Source: Tritrichomonas foetus (Eukaryota; Parabasalia; Tritrichomonadida; Tritrichomonadidae). From it: a stretch of DNA of 64,000 bases. Below the pieces are notes generated by a model that was given only the letters and a program-made list of their open reading frames with translations, had not been told where the DNA came from and made no database searches. A program made the position numbers and the translations under genes. The DNA is taken from contig MLAK01000661.1 in the NCBI GenBank assembly GCA_001839685.1, positions 24,104 through 88,103 of the forward strand, in the 5' to 3' direction. Below are positions 21,790 through 32,280 of the stretch, one piece after another. How positions within the stretch are numbered: the stretch's first letter is position 1; every line of letters begins with the position of its first letter.

Positions 21790-22833
21790 ATGTTTGAGCA
21801 GCTTCCGGTGGTGATAAACGACTACGAGCTGTATGAAAGACTTGGAAATGGTGGATCTGCAACTGTTTATAAAGCACACCATGCCAAATACAAGATGGAC
21901 TTTGCCGTCAAAGTATTGGAGGTGAAGAAATCCAATTTTATGGAATTTGAGGCAGAAGTTAACGCTTTGATAAGGCTGAGTCATCCAAACATCATTAAAT
22001 TGTACAAATACTTTACATTTGAATACAATTCAAAGCAGGTCAATCAAATATGGGAAAACAATCGAAACATCACATGTAGTAATGAAAAGAAAGCAATTTC
22101 TACTCAATTACAAATTGGTGAGCCTAACCAAGGCATTAATAACGCCAATGAAATTCATACAATTCATTATCATTGCCTTGTTTACGAGTTATGCCATTGG
22201 TCCTTAGAAGATGAGATAGAAATGTTTAATCCACCCATTACACGAATTCAAGAGCTCTTCACACAAATTCTCTCGGGATTAAATTATTGCCATTCAAAAG
22301 GAATTTGTCATAGGGATATAAAACCATCAAATATATTAATTGACAATTTTGGGAATCCAAAAATCTCTGATTTTGGAATTTCTGTTCATATGAATGATAT
22401 AAAGAATGATTGCATTGATAAACATAGCGGTTCACTTTTGTACGCAGCTCCTGAAGTATTGAGCTCAGGACGATATGATCCATTCAAAGCAGAAATATGG
22501 TCAGTTGGTGTTTTATTGTATTATATGTATACGAAGTGTACTCCTTGGTCAATCTGTAATGAAAAAGAAACAATAAAATCGATTAAAAATGCAAACTTCA
22601 CAGTTCCTTCAAATGTTCCGGCTCATATTCATATTTATATTCATAAAATGTTAGTCCTCGATCCAGAAAAGCGAGTAAGTCTCTTAAATGTTATGAAAGT
22701 GCTCGCAATGAAGCATCAATCTGCCCGGCCCCATCAGAAAATTAATCCATTGAGATTTAAAGTTGTTGAAAGATCTTTATCTTTGTCAACAACGAGAAAC
22801 TCACCACACTTGAGTTTCTGTCCTATTGTGTAA
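21790..22833 (+). CDS. Ser/Thr protein kinase, downstream copy
   Basis: Protein identical to that at 16292-17335: complete 347-residue kinase with K41, HRD 174-176, DFG 194-196 and the N-lobe insert. If the block is an assembly overlap, the genome has only one such gene. Confidence 0.9.
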   Translation: MFEQLPVVINDYELYERLGNGGSATVYKAHHAKYKMDFAVKVLEVKKSNFMEFEAEVNALIRLSHPNIIKLYKYFTFEYNSKQVNQIWENNRNITCSNEKKAISTQLQIGEPNQGINNANEIHTIHYHCLVYELCHWSLEDEIEMFNPPITRIQELFTQILSGLNYCHSKGICHRDIKPSNILIDNFGNPKISDFGISVHMNDIKNDCIDKHSGSLLYAAPEVLSSGRYDPFKAEIWSVGVLLYYMYTKCTPWSICNEKETIKSIKNANFTVPSNVPAHIHIYIHKMLVLDPEKRVSLLNVMKVLAMKHQSARPHQKINPLRFKVVERSLSLSTTRNSPHLSFCPIV

Positions 22834-23758
22834 ATAATTATCATGTTTAGAACAAAAATATTAATTATATCTATTTTTCACTTTTGTTATGGTTTTGAGT
22901 TTTATCAGAATATCGAAAATATTTTTTCCAGAAGCAATCATTTATCAGAATTCATAAATGGTGGTTGTATATCCCATTAGAAATGTAAAAATCAGAAGCT
23001 GGATAATTTTTAATTTCGTATGAAAGACTTAGTTCAAGCTGTTCCTAATTTCATCATTGATAAAGAATAAAAAGGATCAATTGGCATTCCAGCAGGTTGG
23101 GTTCAACGTTCGTGCAAATCGCATAACACATGAAACATAATGTCGATAAAACTGATTTACGATCAGATTTTGTAATACAGCTTTTTCAGAGATATTCACT
23201 AAATTGAACTGGAAAAATTGCCGATTCAATGATGTGGTGTTATATATCTTTGTAGAAACGATTGTACATTTTGAATTTCCGAAATGATTCGTTTTATAAT
23301 ACATTTAAATAATCAAAAAGTCGAAGATATTGTAATCTTAAAGAAAATCATATCATCTAAAATTTTTGCTTTTCAAAGATTTTTGCTTGATTTAATACAC
23401 TAAGTAATCGCTATTTACATATGATATCATGAATATTTTTGTGGATCAACTGAAGTAGTTGTTGATTTTATTGTGATCATACTGGGAGACCAAAATAGCT
23501 GGTTATTTTTGTTACCCCAATATAGTAATTCTATAGGATATCAATAAAATAGATATGAATGTTTTAAAATTTCATTAGATAAGTATATACTCCTGATTCT
23601 TTTTGGGAATTTGCTTGATACAAAATTGAATTGATCGATCAAAAAATTCGTCGATTTGATATAACGGTCACTATAGAAATTTGAATGAAGTAAACGGTCT
23701 CAAAGTTTTTAAACGGTTTTTCAAGGATTTTCATTAAAAACATTTTAAATCTGGCATA

Positions 23759-25807
23759 GTGATGCATCATCCCAATGAAAGTTCTCTTTCATTGCAGCCA
23801 TCCGCTCCTCACGTGCCTCAATTGTCGTTATCACAACCAATTTCGCCAAACGTTATTCACAGCGATGATTTTCCTTATCGACCTCGCTCAAACAGTGACA
23901 ACGGGTCGCAGCCGTCGATGCGTCATGTCACATCATGGTCAGAGCCATTCAATCGCGACTTCGAGGGTCTCCTCCCAAAGACTTTACTTGACGAAATTTC
24001 GGGACCAGAAAATGCCAATCCACTTCCACCGGCGTCACCTCTTTCACGATTTGAGCAAATCCTGTCAAACAATATGCAGGACGACGCAAAGCAGTATTTA
24101 CTTGAAAGCTTGAAAAATCAAAGCGATACAAAAGAATCAGGCAAAATTTTACGATCAGCCGCAGAAATCGCTAAAAGGATGTCAGAAATCCCACTTGCAA
24201 TCGAACTCTTCGCGCAATCGACAATAACAGATCCAACAACAGCAGCTTCATGGATTGATCGAGCAAAACTCCTCGATGAGCTCGGCGATTATAACCAAGC
24301 TGAAGCAATTTTACAAGCAGGCGTAACATACGTGTCGCAAGCTGATCAGCTCATTCGAAAATTATTGAAATCTTTCGAAAGGACAAATAATTTGATAGCT
24401 GCCAGAAATTTTTTGTGTAAAATTTACCATGACAAAAAAGTTGATGAAGATTTTGTATTAATTGAAGGAGGTTTGTTTGAATTACGCCAAAGGCGTGTTG
24501 AAAATGCAATGATCCTTTTAAACTACATCCGCCAGAAAAGTGGATGGAAACCAAATGTATATAGTGAGCTTATTCAATTTTATGAAAGAAGTGGTACAAT
24601 TAACGAAATATTAGACATTGTAAAAGAAGGCGCCAAAATCAACTCGAGAAATGCTTTGGTTTGTCAAGCATATCTTCGTAATATAAGTGATCCAAAATTG
24701 ATGGTTGAGACTCTCCAAGCTTCGAGTTCAATGTGGACAAGCGAATTTACTGATAAAATGACGACAACTGTATGTGAAACGCTTGCCACGCGTGGTGAAA
24801 TCTATTTGACTCGTCAGCTACTTTCAGAAGCGATAGTTGTTTGTTCATTCCGTCAAAGATACAAGTTGCTTTTGACAGCAGCAACAATAGAGTTGAGTCA
24901 TGGTGATGGTTCAGTTGCACCACTCATACTTGATATGACTCTCCACATGACGCCAAACAAGTCGAAACCATTAATTTTGATTCTTATCGGGAAAGTTTAT
25001 GAACTGAATAATGATTATACACATGCTTTATCAATTTTTGAGCACACTGCTCAAGAATATGCTGCTGAATGGCGAGTCTTCTTTGAGCTTGCACAATTTC
25101 ATGTTCATCGCAATAACATTCCTGAAGCCATTAATGTTTTAACTGTCGCTCTCAACCACCATCAAGGAAGCGGTCGTTTATGGGCCTTTCGAGTACAGCT
25201 TGAAGCGTTCAATGGAATCGAATCTCAAGTGAATATCCTACGTGCAGCAATCAATGCTGTTCCAAAGAGTGGTGAAGTCTGGTGTGAAGCAGCAAGAATT
25301 GCATTAAATCCACTAACACCTTATTTTAACGTTCAAAGTGCATTACAGTATCTCGAATTTGCTTATCGGTTTACACCACAACATGGAGACTCTCTTATTG
25401 AGATGCTACGTGCATCGATGCTTTTGAAAGGCTTCGATGCCGACTTTTCGGAAATTCAGCAGAAGTTTGTAAGCAGCGAAGGAAACTACGGACTATTGTT
25501 TGTGTTCATCAAACAAATCGATGAAAGACCACTCACAGATGTTTTCCAAGATGCTGTAAAAGAAGTAAGAAAAGATTTGAATGCAAATGCAAAAGTTTAT
25601 TCACGCGCAATTGCTAGAAGCTCATTCGTGATAAGATCCATTTTCGAAGAGGAAGCACGTCTGAAAGACTGCCAAGCTGAAGGACCTGTTTCAGCATTTG
25701 CATTTGGACTTACAAATGTTTCCCGTTTCATTGTTAACCCCGCATTGTGTGAGAATCAGAAGCAGCTACTCAGTATTGTACTTGGTACTTCAGCATGCGG
25801 ACAATGA
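23759..25807 (+). CDS. TPR/HAT-repeat protein, PRP6-like, downstream copy
   Basis: Protein identical to that at 18261-20309 over all 682 residues. The same paired AAACGG elements precede it. This copy is followed by the full microsatellite and then VPS28, so it is the one joined to the right-hand flank. Confidence 0.8.
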   Translation: MMHHPNESSLSLQPSAPHVPQLSLSQPISPNVIHSDDFPYRPRSNSDNGSQPSMRHVTSWSEPFNRDFEGLLPKTLLDEISGPENANPLPPASPLSRFEQILSNNMQDDAKQYLLESLKNQSDTKESGKILRSAAEIAKRMSEIPLAIELFAQSTITDPTTAASWIDRAKLLDELGDYNQAEAILQAGVTYVSQADQLIRKLLKSFERTNNLIAARNFLCKIYHDKKVDEDFVLIEGGLFELRQRRVENAMILLNYIRQKSGWKPNVYSELIQFYERSGTINEILDIVKEGAKINSRNALVCQAYLRNISDPKLMVETLQASSSMWTSEFTDKMTTTVCETLATRGEIYLTRQLLSEAIVVCSFRQRYKLLLTAATIELSHGDGSVAPLILDMTLHMTPNKSKPLILILIGKVYELNNDYTHALSIFEHTAQEYAAEWRVFFELAQFHVHRNNIPEAINVLTVALNHHQGSGRLWAFRVQLEAFNGIESQVNILRAAINAVPKSGEVWCEAARIALNPLTPYFNVQSALQYLEFAYRFTPQHGDSLIEMLRASMLLKGFDADFSEIQQKFVSSEGNYGLLFVFIKQIDERPLTDVFQDAVKEVRKDLNANAKVYSRAIARSSFVIRSIFEEEARLKDCQAEGPVSAFAFGLTNVSRFIVNPALCENQKQLLSIVLGTSACGQ

Positions 25808-25959
25808 AGTTTTTGTATTTTTTTGTACTTTGTATTATATAAATAAATCGGATTTCTATTCACTTTCTTTCGTTGTTGATTTTTTTGATTTCTTTCTTGA
25901 ATTCTTTTGATTTCCTTCTTTACTGAGCCATCTACGACAAAAACTGCAATAATTGGAAT

Positions 25960-26196
25960 AACAATAATAATAATAATAATAATAATAACAACAACAATAA
26001 TAATAATAATAAAAATAACAACAACAACAATAATAATAACAACAATAATAATAACAACAACAACAATAACAACAACAACAATAATATTAATAATAATAAT
26101 AACAACAACAATAATAATAATAACAACAATAATAATAATAACAATAACAATAATAACAACAACAATAATAATAATAATAACAATAATAATAATATA
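25960..26196. repeat. Compound AAT/AAC microsatellite
   Basis: About 237 bp of mixed AAT and AAC triplets between the 3' ends of the TPR gene and VPS28. It is open in several frames on both strands (poly-I/T/N, poly-L, poly-V), but this is a by-product of the repeat and not a gene. Confidence 0.95.
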
Positions 26197-26245
26197 TGAA
26201 ATATAGCAGATAAAAAGGAAAACAGCAATTTTAATGAAATGCACT

Positions 26246-27223
26246 TCAGAAATTTAGCGCCTGATGGATATCCTTTTGCATCTTCTGTGCCATATTTGCG
26301 TCCATCACTTTCGTTTTATTAATCACCGATATCCAATGCTCGAGCGTGCTGTGCGACGCAACGTTTGTTGGATAGATTCTTTTGGCCAGATTGAGAATAT
26401 TGTATAAGTTTGATTGGATGGACATCTGATAAGTACTAAATGTTGATACATCTTTGGAAACGATAAATAATACGTTATTTAATTCAGTTCGAAGATTTCC
26501 TAACTGCATGGCATCTGCCGTGGACGTTGTTTGCTTGGTTTCTGTCTTGGCTTTCTCTGGAAAGATTGCGTTGCGTGCGAATGAAATGTCGAGGCCTGTT
26601 AAATCTGCAAATTCGTCGATTTGCGATTTGGTCATATCTTTCGAATTGTTTGATGCTTTCGAGGCAACTGTATATAGCGATAGTTGTTTTTTGAAGAGTT
26701 GTTCGCGTTCAGTAGAAGAGATAATACCTTCTACCATTAATTCATCAATAATATCGATTGAGGCCAAATAAGTATACAAATTTGACATTGGATTCATTTT
26801 TTCTTTATCGATTACAATTGAATGGATATTTGGCGGGGGTGGAATATACTGCATTCTTGGGGGCTCCATCAATGGTGCTATAAAACGCGCAGGACTCTGT
26901 GGATGCATATTTGTTGGTGTCGGGACATACGGTGCTGTGCTTGTGTGGCGTGGGTTATTTGCATATGGAGATTGACCTGGAGTTGCAGAGTTTTGAGCTT
27001 GGTTGAATTGCACATTTGGAGCTGATACATTTTGCGAGGATCGGTAATTCATATTATACATTGTTTGTTGCTGTTGATAAGGATTTGGCATTCCATATCC
27101 CATTTGTGGGTAAGCTGTTTGCTGTTGCATAGGATATGCTGGTTGTCCGTACATAGGCTGTCCATAGCCAGTATATCCCTGGGCTTGTGGATATCCATAT
27201 CCACTAGGATAAGGGTTTGCCAT
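26246..27223 (-). CDS. VPS28: ESCRT-I subunit VPS28
   Basis: The 325-residue protein has a Y/P/Q/G-rich N-terminal tail (residues 1-130), absent or short in animal VPS28. The VPS28 core follows, from KEKMNPMSNLYTYLASIDII through SQIDEFADLTGLDISFARNA. The C-terminal four-helix domain (about 235-325) contains LRTELNNVLFIVSKDVSTF and STLEHWISVINKTKVMDANM. VPS28 binds VPS23 and VPS37 in ESCRT-I on endosomes and links to ESCRT-II/III for cargo sorting into multivesicular bodies. The tail resembles ALG-2/TSG101-binding P/Y-rich tails. An AAAACGAAA element lies about 20 bases upstream. Confidence 0.9.
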   Translation of the reverse strand: MANPYPSGYGYPQAQGYTGYGQPMYGQPAYPMQQQTAYPQMGYGMPNPYQQQQTMYNMNYRSSQNVSAPNVQFNQAQNSATPGQSPYANNPRHTSTAPYVPTPTNMHPQSPARFIAPLMEPPRMQYIPPPPNIHSIVIDKEKMNPMSNLYTYLASIDIIDELMVEGIISSTEREQLFKKQLSLYTVASKASNNSKDMTKSQIDEFADLTGLDISFARNAIFPEKAKTETKQTTSTADAMQLGNLRTELNNVLFIVSKDVSTFSTYQMSIQSNLYNILNLAKRIYPTNVASHSTLEHWISVINKTKVMDANMAQKMQKDIHQALNF

Positions 27224-27594
27224 TTTTATTGAGAATTATAAATTTCGTTTTTCAAGAGTTATGGTCAATTTTATGTCAATTTAACTGACTAAATTGTGAT
27301 TCATTTCAATCATTTCTGATAATTATCGGTCGAATATCTTGATTATAAAAATATATTATGCAATTATTTTGATTGATATAATATAATATTTATATTTATA
27401 TAAATTTAATCCTAAAACACACATAATTTCATTTATTGCCACACATGATATTTGGTGAACAGTTTTTAGGCTTTAAAAGAATGTATATTCTTGTGGATGA
27501 TTCAGAAAGCTTTCGATTAAAAAGTAGGAAAAGTTGATCAATATGAAAATCTATATTATTTAAAAAAACATATAAAAAGGTTAAGCTTAAGTAA
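27224..27594. other. Intergenic
   Basis: AT-rich, no coding frame; holds the VPS28 promoter and the 3' end of the next gene. Confidence 0.5.
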
Positions 27595-28770
27595 TTACTT
27601 CTGTCTTTCCCTTAGGCGGAATTCAAGTTCCTCCAATTCTTGAAGAAGTGATTTCTGGAGAGAAGCAAGTTCTTCATTTTCTTGACGAAGCTGCCTGATT
27701 TCTTCAGGTTGGTGTGGACATTGCCTGATAAAGTCTCGAAGTTTTTTGTTTTCGTTTTCGAGGTCTTGAATTCTATTATAAGGACGAAGGTGATATTGTA
27801 TTACATCTTTCGCTGGAATCTGTGCAATCTCTTCTTCAGTAGGGATGGAATGCTTACTTGGGCGACCTCTTCGTGGTGACCTTCCACTGCTTCTTTTAGG
27901 TATGACACTTTTTACTTCACTCATTTCGTTATCTATTTCACTTTGGATTTGACCACTTAATTCGCCATTAATTTCACCATTTGTTGTGCATGTCCATGCT
28001 ACAAGGGATGAAACATTATCAAGTTCGGTTATAGCTCTCTTCTGAAAAAGTTGTTGCTTTCTTGGTGATGAAGGAGGTAAAATCTGTAAACTTTGAAGTG
28101 ACTTTTCTAGTTTTTCAAGATGACTTTTCAAGTTAGTAATGATGACACCTTGTGAAAGAGTTTTTTCTAAATTCATAGCATAACTTTTGGCCTGCTGCGA
28201 CCAGCTTCCGTTATCTTTATGAATCTGAATAAAATCAGCGATAGACTTATTTAAGGTGTGAAAAGAGTCTAAACAATTAGTAAAATCTGTTTCAGTTGAA
28301 GTTTCCTTTAAACCTTCACAATTTCGGCGTAGTTTTCCATACTTTGATTTGATTGACTTAACGAAGGTCTTCGTTTTCTGTTGAGATGCGTCATTAAGGA
28401 AATAATCTATTCCATTTCCCATTCGATCGACATAGAGATGAATATTCTGGATTTTTACATCGATTTGAAATGAAAATAGGAATTGATTTATTAACTGCTT
28501 GAAAGGAACACCATTTTCGTCGCATGTTTGACCGCTCTGTAGTGATGATACCATTTTAATGAGTGTTTGAAGTATCAAATTCGGACGGACACCTCTACAA
28601 TATTGTCGAATTGCACGAAATGATTCTCTGTCGGAAATTTTATTATATATAATATTAATTTGACCTACTATTGAATCGACGGATTCTCCTGTTTCAACTG
28701 AAGATTCTAAAGAGGGATTTTCACCCATTTCATTCAAAAATATGTGATTGACACTTCCTTTTCGCATCAC
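27595..28770 (-). CDS. Coiled-coil protein with basic AT-hook-like patch, unknown
   Basis: I do not recognise the family. The 391-residue protein is mainly helical. Near residue 300 it has a basic patch, KRSSGRSPRRGRPSKH, whose RGRPSK core resembles an AT-hook. The last 50 residues form a leucine-rich coiled coil (LENENKKLRDFIRQ to LLQELEELEFRL). A DNA- or microtubule-associated role is possible. It is divergent to the TPR gene at 28990. Confidence 0.6.
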   Translation of the reverse strand: MMRKGSVNHIFLNEMGENPSLESSVETGESVDSIVGQINIIYNKISDRESFRAIRQYCRGVRPNLILQTLIKMVSSLQSGQTCDENGVPFKQLINQFLFSFQIDVKIQNIHLYVDRMGNGIDYFLNDASQQKTKTFVKSIKSKYGKLRRNCEGLKETSTETDFTNCLDSFHTLNKSIADFIQIHKDNGSWSQQAKSYAMNLEKTLSQGVIITNLKSHLEKLEKSLQSLQILPPSSPRKQQLFQKRAITELDNVSSLVAWTCTTNGEINGELSGQIQSEIDNEMSEVKSVIPKRSSGRSPRRGRPSKHSIPTEEEIAQIPAKDVIQYHLRPYNRIQDLENENKKLRDFIRQCPHQPEEIRQLRQENEELASLQKSLLQELEELEFRLRERQK

Positions 28771-28989
28771 TTTTTAAATTAATATTTAGCCAATATTTGA
28801 ATTATTATTTGTTCAATGAGAAAAAGCCACTTTTCTTAAATATAAGAGCACTTCCTCCAAAAATCGAGAAATTCAATATATAGTTGGTCAGATATTCATT
28901 ACCTATTCGGCCGTTCATTTTTTCAATTTGAGCCTTTCAAGCACGTACGTTTGAATTACATGTAAAATGTAACCGTTTAAAAACAAAAA

Positions 28990-30483
28990 ATGTCTCGCCG
29001 CGTGAGGAGGCTTATTGATGTATCCAAAAAGAAGACGGGATACGTTTCACAACGCGATATGGATGGATCTGCCCACCGATTATCAAAGCCTGCTGATAAA
29101 TTCAGTGCAAACCGAGCTGTCCCTGCCGAAAAACCAGAGCCATACTGCATCGTTTACTTCAGGAATAATCCAGGCGCCGTAGATGTTCGACCGCCATCAG
29201 ATAAACTTCAAGATTTGTTTGATAAATTAGACGAAGATCTTGAACCGTCTGTAAAATTCACCACTCTTATTCAAATTAAATCTGCTCAGTACATGTTACA
29301 TGGTGAGAATTCGGTTGAAGCCCTTCGCGCTCACGCACAGCTTGGATTTTTCTATAATGAAAATCTGAGGCCGCAATCTGCCCTTCGCCACTTAGAAAAA
29401 GCTCACATGCTCGAACGAACAAACACAATCGAACCGGAAGAAACTATCGAAATTGCCGTCGAAACCGCACAAGCACATATTTCTCTCAGAAACGATAAAA
29501 AGAACAATACAACACGGCACGTAGCCCAGGCTGAAGATATACTCAGGCCATATTACGATACTGAAATTGAAACGCTACACCTGAAATATAAGCGCGACGT
29601 CGTGAAAGCCAGGATCTTCTCAGCCAAAAAGAAATATGACGAAGCTCTTGAATTATATGAAACGGCTTTAGGAACACTCCAAGAAGAGTATGAGGGTGAT
29701 GAAACACCAGAAGAAGCGAAGCTGTTTGTTGAAATGGCAGAAACAGCAGCCCTCCAAAATTACCGAAAGAGATCTGGAAACTACTACAGAAAAGCGTACG
29801 ACATCTTCCAGAGCCTTGGAATGGAAGAATCAGCCAAAAACATCGAAGATAAATTACCAGCCGATGATGAATTTGACGACGATGAAGAAGAAGATAATAA
29901 ATATGATAATGATGATGGAGAAAACGAAGGTGAATATGCACCACACCCGCCAGATGATGACTACTCTAATCGCTACCAAAGAAACGAATATAACGATGAT
30001 ACCAACAATGACGATGGTGAATACGCTGTTGCTGAACCACCTCCAAGATATGGAGATGACAATTACGAGGAAGAAGAAGAGCGTACTTTCAAGGTTGTTG
30101 AACCACCACCACGTGATCTTGAAGAACAGCAAAACAATATTGCTGTTGGACTTCTTGGTGATTCAGGAGCACCAGCTGAAGAAGATCAACCAGAAACTCT
30201 TCACTTTGATATGAAAGATAAATTAAATAACCAGGGAGAAGAAGAAGATGCTGGCGAGGCTCGAGAAAGAGCTTTAACAAGTGATCAACCTGCAGCAGAA
30301 AGTGATCAACCTGCAGCAGAAAGTGATCAACCTGCAGCAGAAAGTGATCAAATAGCCCCAGAAAATCCAGAAAGTGAACATCCAGACAGTGAACACCCAG
30401 AAAGTGAGCAACCTGTGGCTGCCGAAAGTGACCATCCTCCAGAAGACAATGTGGAGAGTGACAAGCCAGCCGAAGCGGATTAA
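28990..30483 (+). CDS. TPR protein with acidic repeat tail
   Basis: The 497-residue protein has a basic N-terminus (SRRVRRLIDVSKKK). About five TPR-like helix pairs follow at residues 80-290 (EALRAHAQLGFFYNENLRPQ, YDEALELYETALGTLQEEY). The rest is a 200-residue very acidic, disordered tail. The tail ends in tandem repeats of ESDQPAA and ES/DSEHP units at about 430-480. The TPR arrangement resembles TTC23-type proteins, but this is a weak match. An AACCGTTTAAAAAC element directly precedes the ATG, and a CGTACGTTTGAA lies 40 bases further up. Confidence 0.65.
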   Translation: MSRRVRRLIDVSKKKTGYVSQRDMDGSAHRLSKPADKFSANRAVPAEKPEPYCIVYFRNNPGAVDVRPPSDKLQDLFDKLDEDLEPSVKFTTLIQIKSAQYMLHGENSVEALRAHAQLGFFYNENLRPQSALRHLEKAHMLERTNTIEPEETIEIAVETAQAHISLRNDKKNNTTRHVAQAEDILRPYYDTEIETLHLKYKRDVVKARIFSAKKKYDEALELYETALGTLQEEYEGDETPEEAKLFVEMAETAALQNYRKRSGNYYRKAYDIFQSLGMEESAKNIEDKLPADDEFDDDEEEDNKYDNDDGENEGEYAPHPPDDDYSNRYQRNEYNDDTNNDDGEYAVAEPPPRYGDDNYEEEEERTFKVVEPPPRDLEEQQNNIAVGLLGDSGAPAEEDQPETLHFDMKDKLNNQGEEEDAGEARERALTSDQPAAESDQPAAESDQPAAESDQIAPENPESEHPDSEHPESEQPVAAESDHPPEDNVESDKPAEAD

Positions 30484-30795
30484 GAAATGAGAAATGAGAT
30501 ATTTTCTAGTTTTTTCACCCGCTTCATTTTTATTTATGATCTAATTTTTAAAAAATATCGATATTAATTATTGTGAATCTGTTTTTGATATAGCTTTTTC
30601 CAATATCATTAATTGATCTTTTCTTTTTTAGGTATAATTCTTGTCAATTATTTGTTCCTAAAAAAAAAATATCAATTATAAAAATCAGTAAACATTACAT
30701 CGAAACTGAGCGATACTAAAACTAATGAAATGAAACTAAAACTATAAGCAAGAGGGAATTAAAAATATGAAAATAATTCTGTTTATTAAAAAGGA
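30484..30795. other. Intergenic between convergent genes
   Basis: About 310 bp of AT-rich 3' flank shared by the TPR gene and CSN4; no gene or repeat seen. Confidence 0.5.
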
Positions 30796-31941
30796 TTAGG
30801 CAGGGAGCATTGTCGTAAAGTGCTGCAATTCTTTACAGAATGCAAGAATGGAATCATCCTTTCGCATCTGCTCAGTTTGAGTTGGTTTGTATATGATCAT
30901 TTTATTTGGTTGGTCAATGAGAGCGCTCACGCTGTTTCTAGCAATTAAGTCTCTCATAATTTCTACAGCTTCTTCAGGATCCTTGATGCCAATAATTTGT
31001 GCCAAGCGGGAGAAACTAATTGTGCTGAAGAGTCCCGAAATGCAAAACATGTTGTGTTGTTGTACAGATTTGTTTAGTAAATCTTCAGAGAAACCGGGAT
31101 CTTTATTCATCAAGTCTATAAATTTAGATAATTCACTTAACTTCACAAGACTCTTCTTACTGAGACGATCAAGAAGGCCAAATATTGGTAATGACTGTAG
31201 ACGATCATCATTCATCAATGTAGAAATTTGGCGCTTTTGTTTGGGTCCAGTTTCTGATAGAATTGTATATGTTGTTGCTAAACGAAGATACTCAATCCTG
31301 TCTTTATCTGCAACATAAGTTGATAATAAATAGTAAGTATCTGCTGTAGTTCCCAGATCTTTTCTAGCAAGTGAATGGTGTGCCCTAAAGTTATCAAAAC
31401 GCTCGAGAATGTCTTTTGGTGTAGATTTTCTGAAAACGTGAGATGATGCCTCTGTCAATTTAGATTGGGAGTTTCTCATGTCGCTGGCTTTAAGAAATGC
31501 TTCGCCTAAAAATATTGTTCGATTGAGTTGCTTCCATTCTGCTTGATCGTCGTTTGGATCGATCACAAATGGCTCTTTTACGTAATAATTCGCTAGTTCG
31601 AAATAATGCTCTGTTTCTTCGGCTAGTTTGATAAAATCGTTTCGCAAATCTTGATGTTTCTGATAAAGCGCGTCGATTTGATTGATGTAACAAAGTAATG
31701 GATAATAAAACTTAACTTTTTCGTCTTTTGAAGAAAGGCCTTTGATAAACGAAATTGATGCTTCTAACATTGGCGAAGTAATGACTGGGGCTGCCCGGCG
31801 ATCTGAAATATAATCGAATACTTGGCGGTAGGAATCAAAGTTTTTCGCTTGAAGAATTGGATCAATAACAGATTTTAGCTTGTTTCCACCGTCTTGGAAG
31901 TCTTGGACGATGTTAACAAGCTGTTCGGCGTAATTTGTCAT
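30796..31941 (-). CDS. CSN4: COP9 signalosome subunit 4 (PCI domain)
   Basis: The 381-residue protein matches CSN4 in length and order. Helical repeats fill the first 200 residues. Then YLRLATTYTILSETGPKQKR and DRLQSLPIFGLLDRLSKK correspond to the CSN4 segment with AGQQRSRMLATLFKDER. The PCI winged helix follows: QQHNMFCISGLFSTISFSRL and EIMRDLIARNSVSALIDQPN. CSN4 belongs to the COP9 signalosome, which removes Nedd8 from cullins. The last helix (SILAFCKELQHFTTMLP) fits the bundle that ties the complex together. The sister PCI subunit of the proteasome lid (RPN5) is the main alternative. The IDQ motif and the queue before it favour CSN4. Confidence 0.85.
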   Translation of the reverse strand: MTNYAEQLVNIVQDFQDGGNKLKSVIDPILQAKNFDSYRQVFDYISDRRAAPVITSPMLEASISFIKGLSSKDEKVKFYYPLLCYINQIDALYQKHQDLRNDFIKLAEETEHYFELANYYVKEPFVIDPNDDQAEWKQLNRTIFLGEAFLKASDMRNSQSKLTEASSHVFRKSTPKDILERFDNFRAHHSLARKDLGTTADTYYLLSTYVADKDRIEYLRLATTYTILSETGPKQKRQISTLMNDDRLQSLPIFGLLDRLSKKSLVKLSELSKFIDLMNKDPGFSEDLLNKSVQQHNMFCISGLFSTISFSRLAQIIGIKDPEEAVEIMRDLIARNSVSALIDQPNKMIIYKPTQTEQMRKDDSILAFCKELQHFTTMLPA

Positions 31942-32280
31942 ATTTAATAATGTCAGAATTTATAATGATGTTGGTAAAATAATTGACCTTAACAACCGCT
32001 GAGAATCTCTCCTACCCAAAACCTGTTTTGATATCTGTTTGTCTTACAACAATAATAATCATTATAATCTAGGTGAAATATCAATCATAAATTTTTAAAA
32101 CATTTAACTGTTAGATTTATTTATTCCATTTCCATCAAATTGAAGATATCTTCAATAAATGAAATGAATATATTCATATAGCTATAATGATAAAATTTGT
32201 TTTCAATAAAATTTATTGTATAAAATGTAGGAGATTTTGTATTAATTTATGTTTAATCCGAATATTTATAAATCGCTTTA
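31942..32280. other. Intergenic
   Basis: AT-rich sequence with no coding frame. A TCATTATAAATTC initiator-like sequence lies about 20 bases before the CSN4 start on its strand. Confidence 0.45.

Larger units (their letters stand above)
20489..25985. repeat. Second copy of the 5.5-kb block (first copy 14991-20487)
   Basis: Positions 20489-25985 match 14991-20487 at a constant offset of 5498. The match looks identical by eye in coding and non-coding parts, except for a patch of about 70 bp next to the poly-A run (15152-15225 against 20650-20723). It carries a kinase remnant, the foldback element, the kinase and the TPR gene. Confidence 0.9.

Noticed and set aside
25756..26244. Long poly-I/V, poly-L and poly-T ORFs
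   Set aside because: They only read the AAT/AAC microsatellite in different frames.
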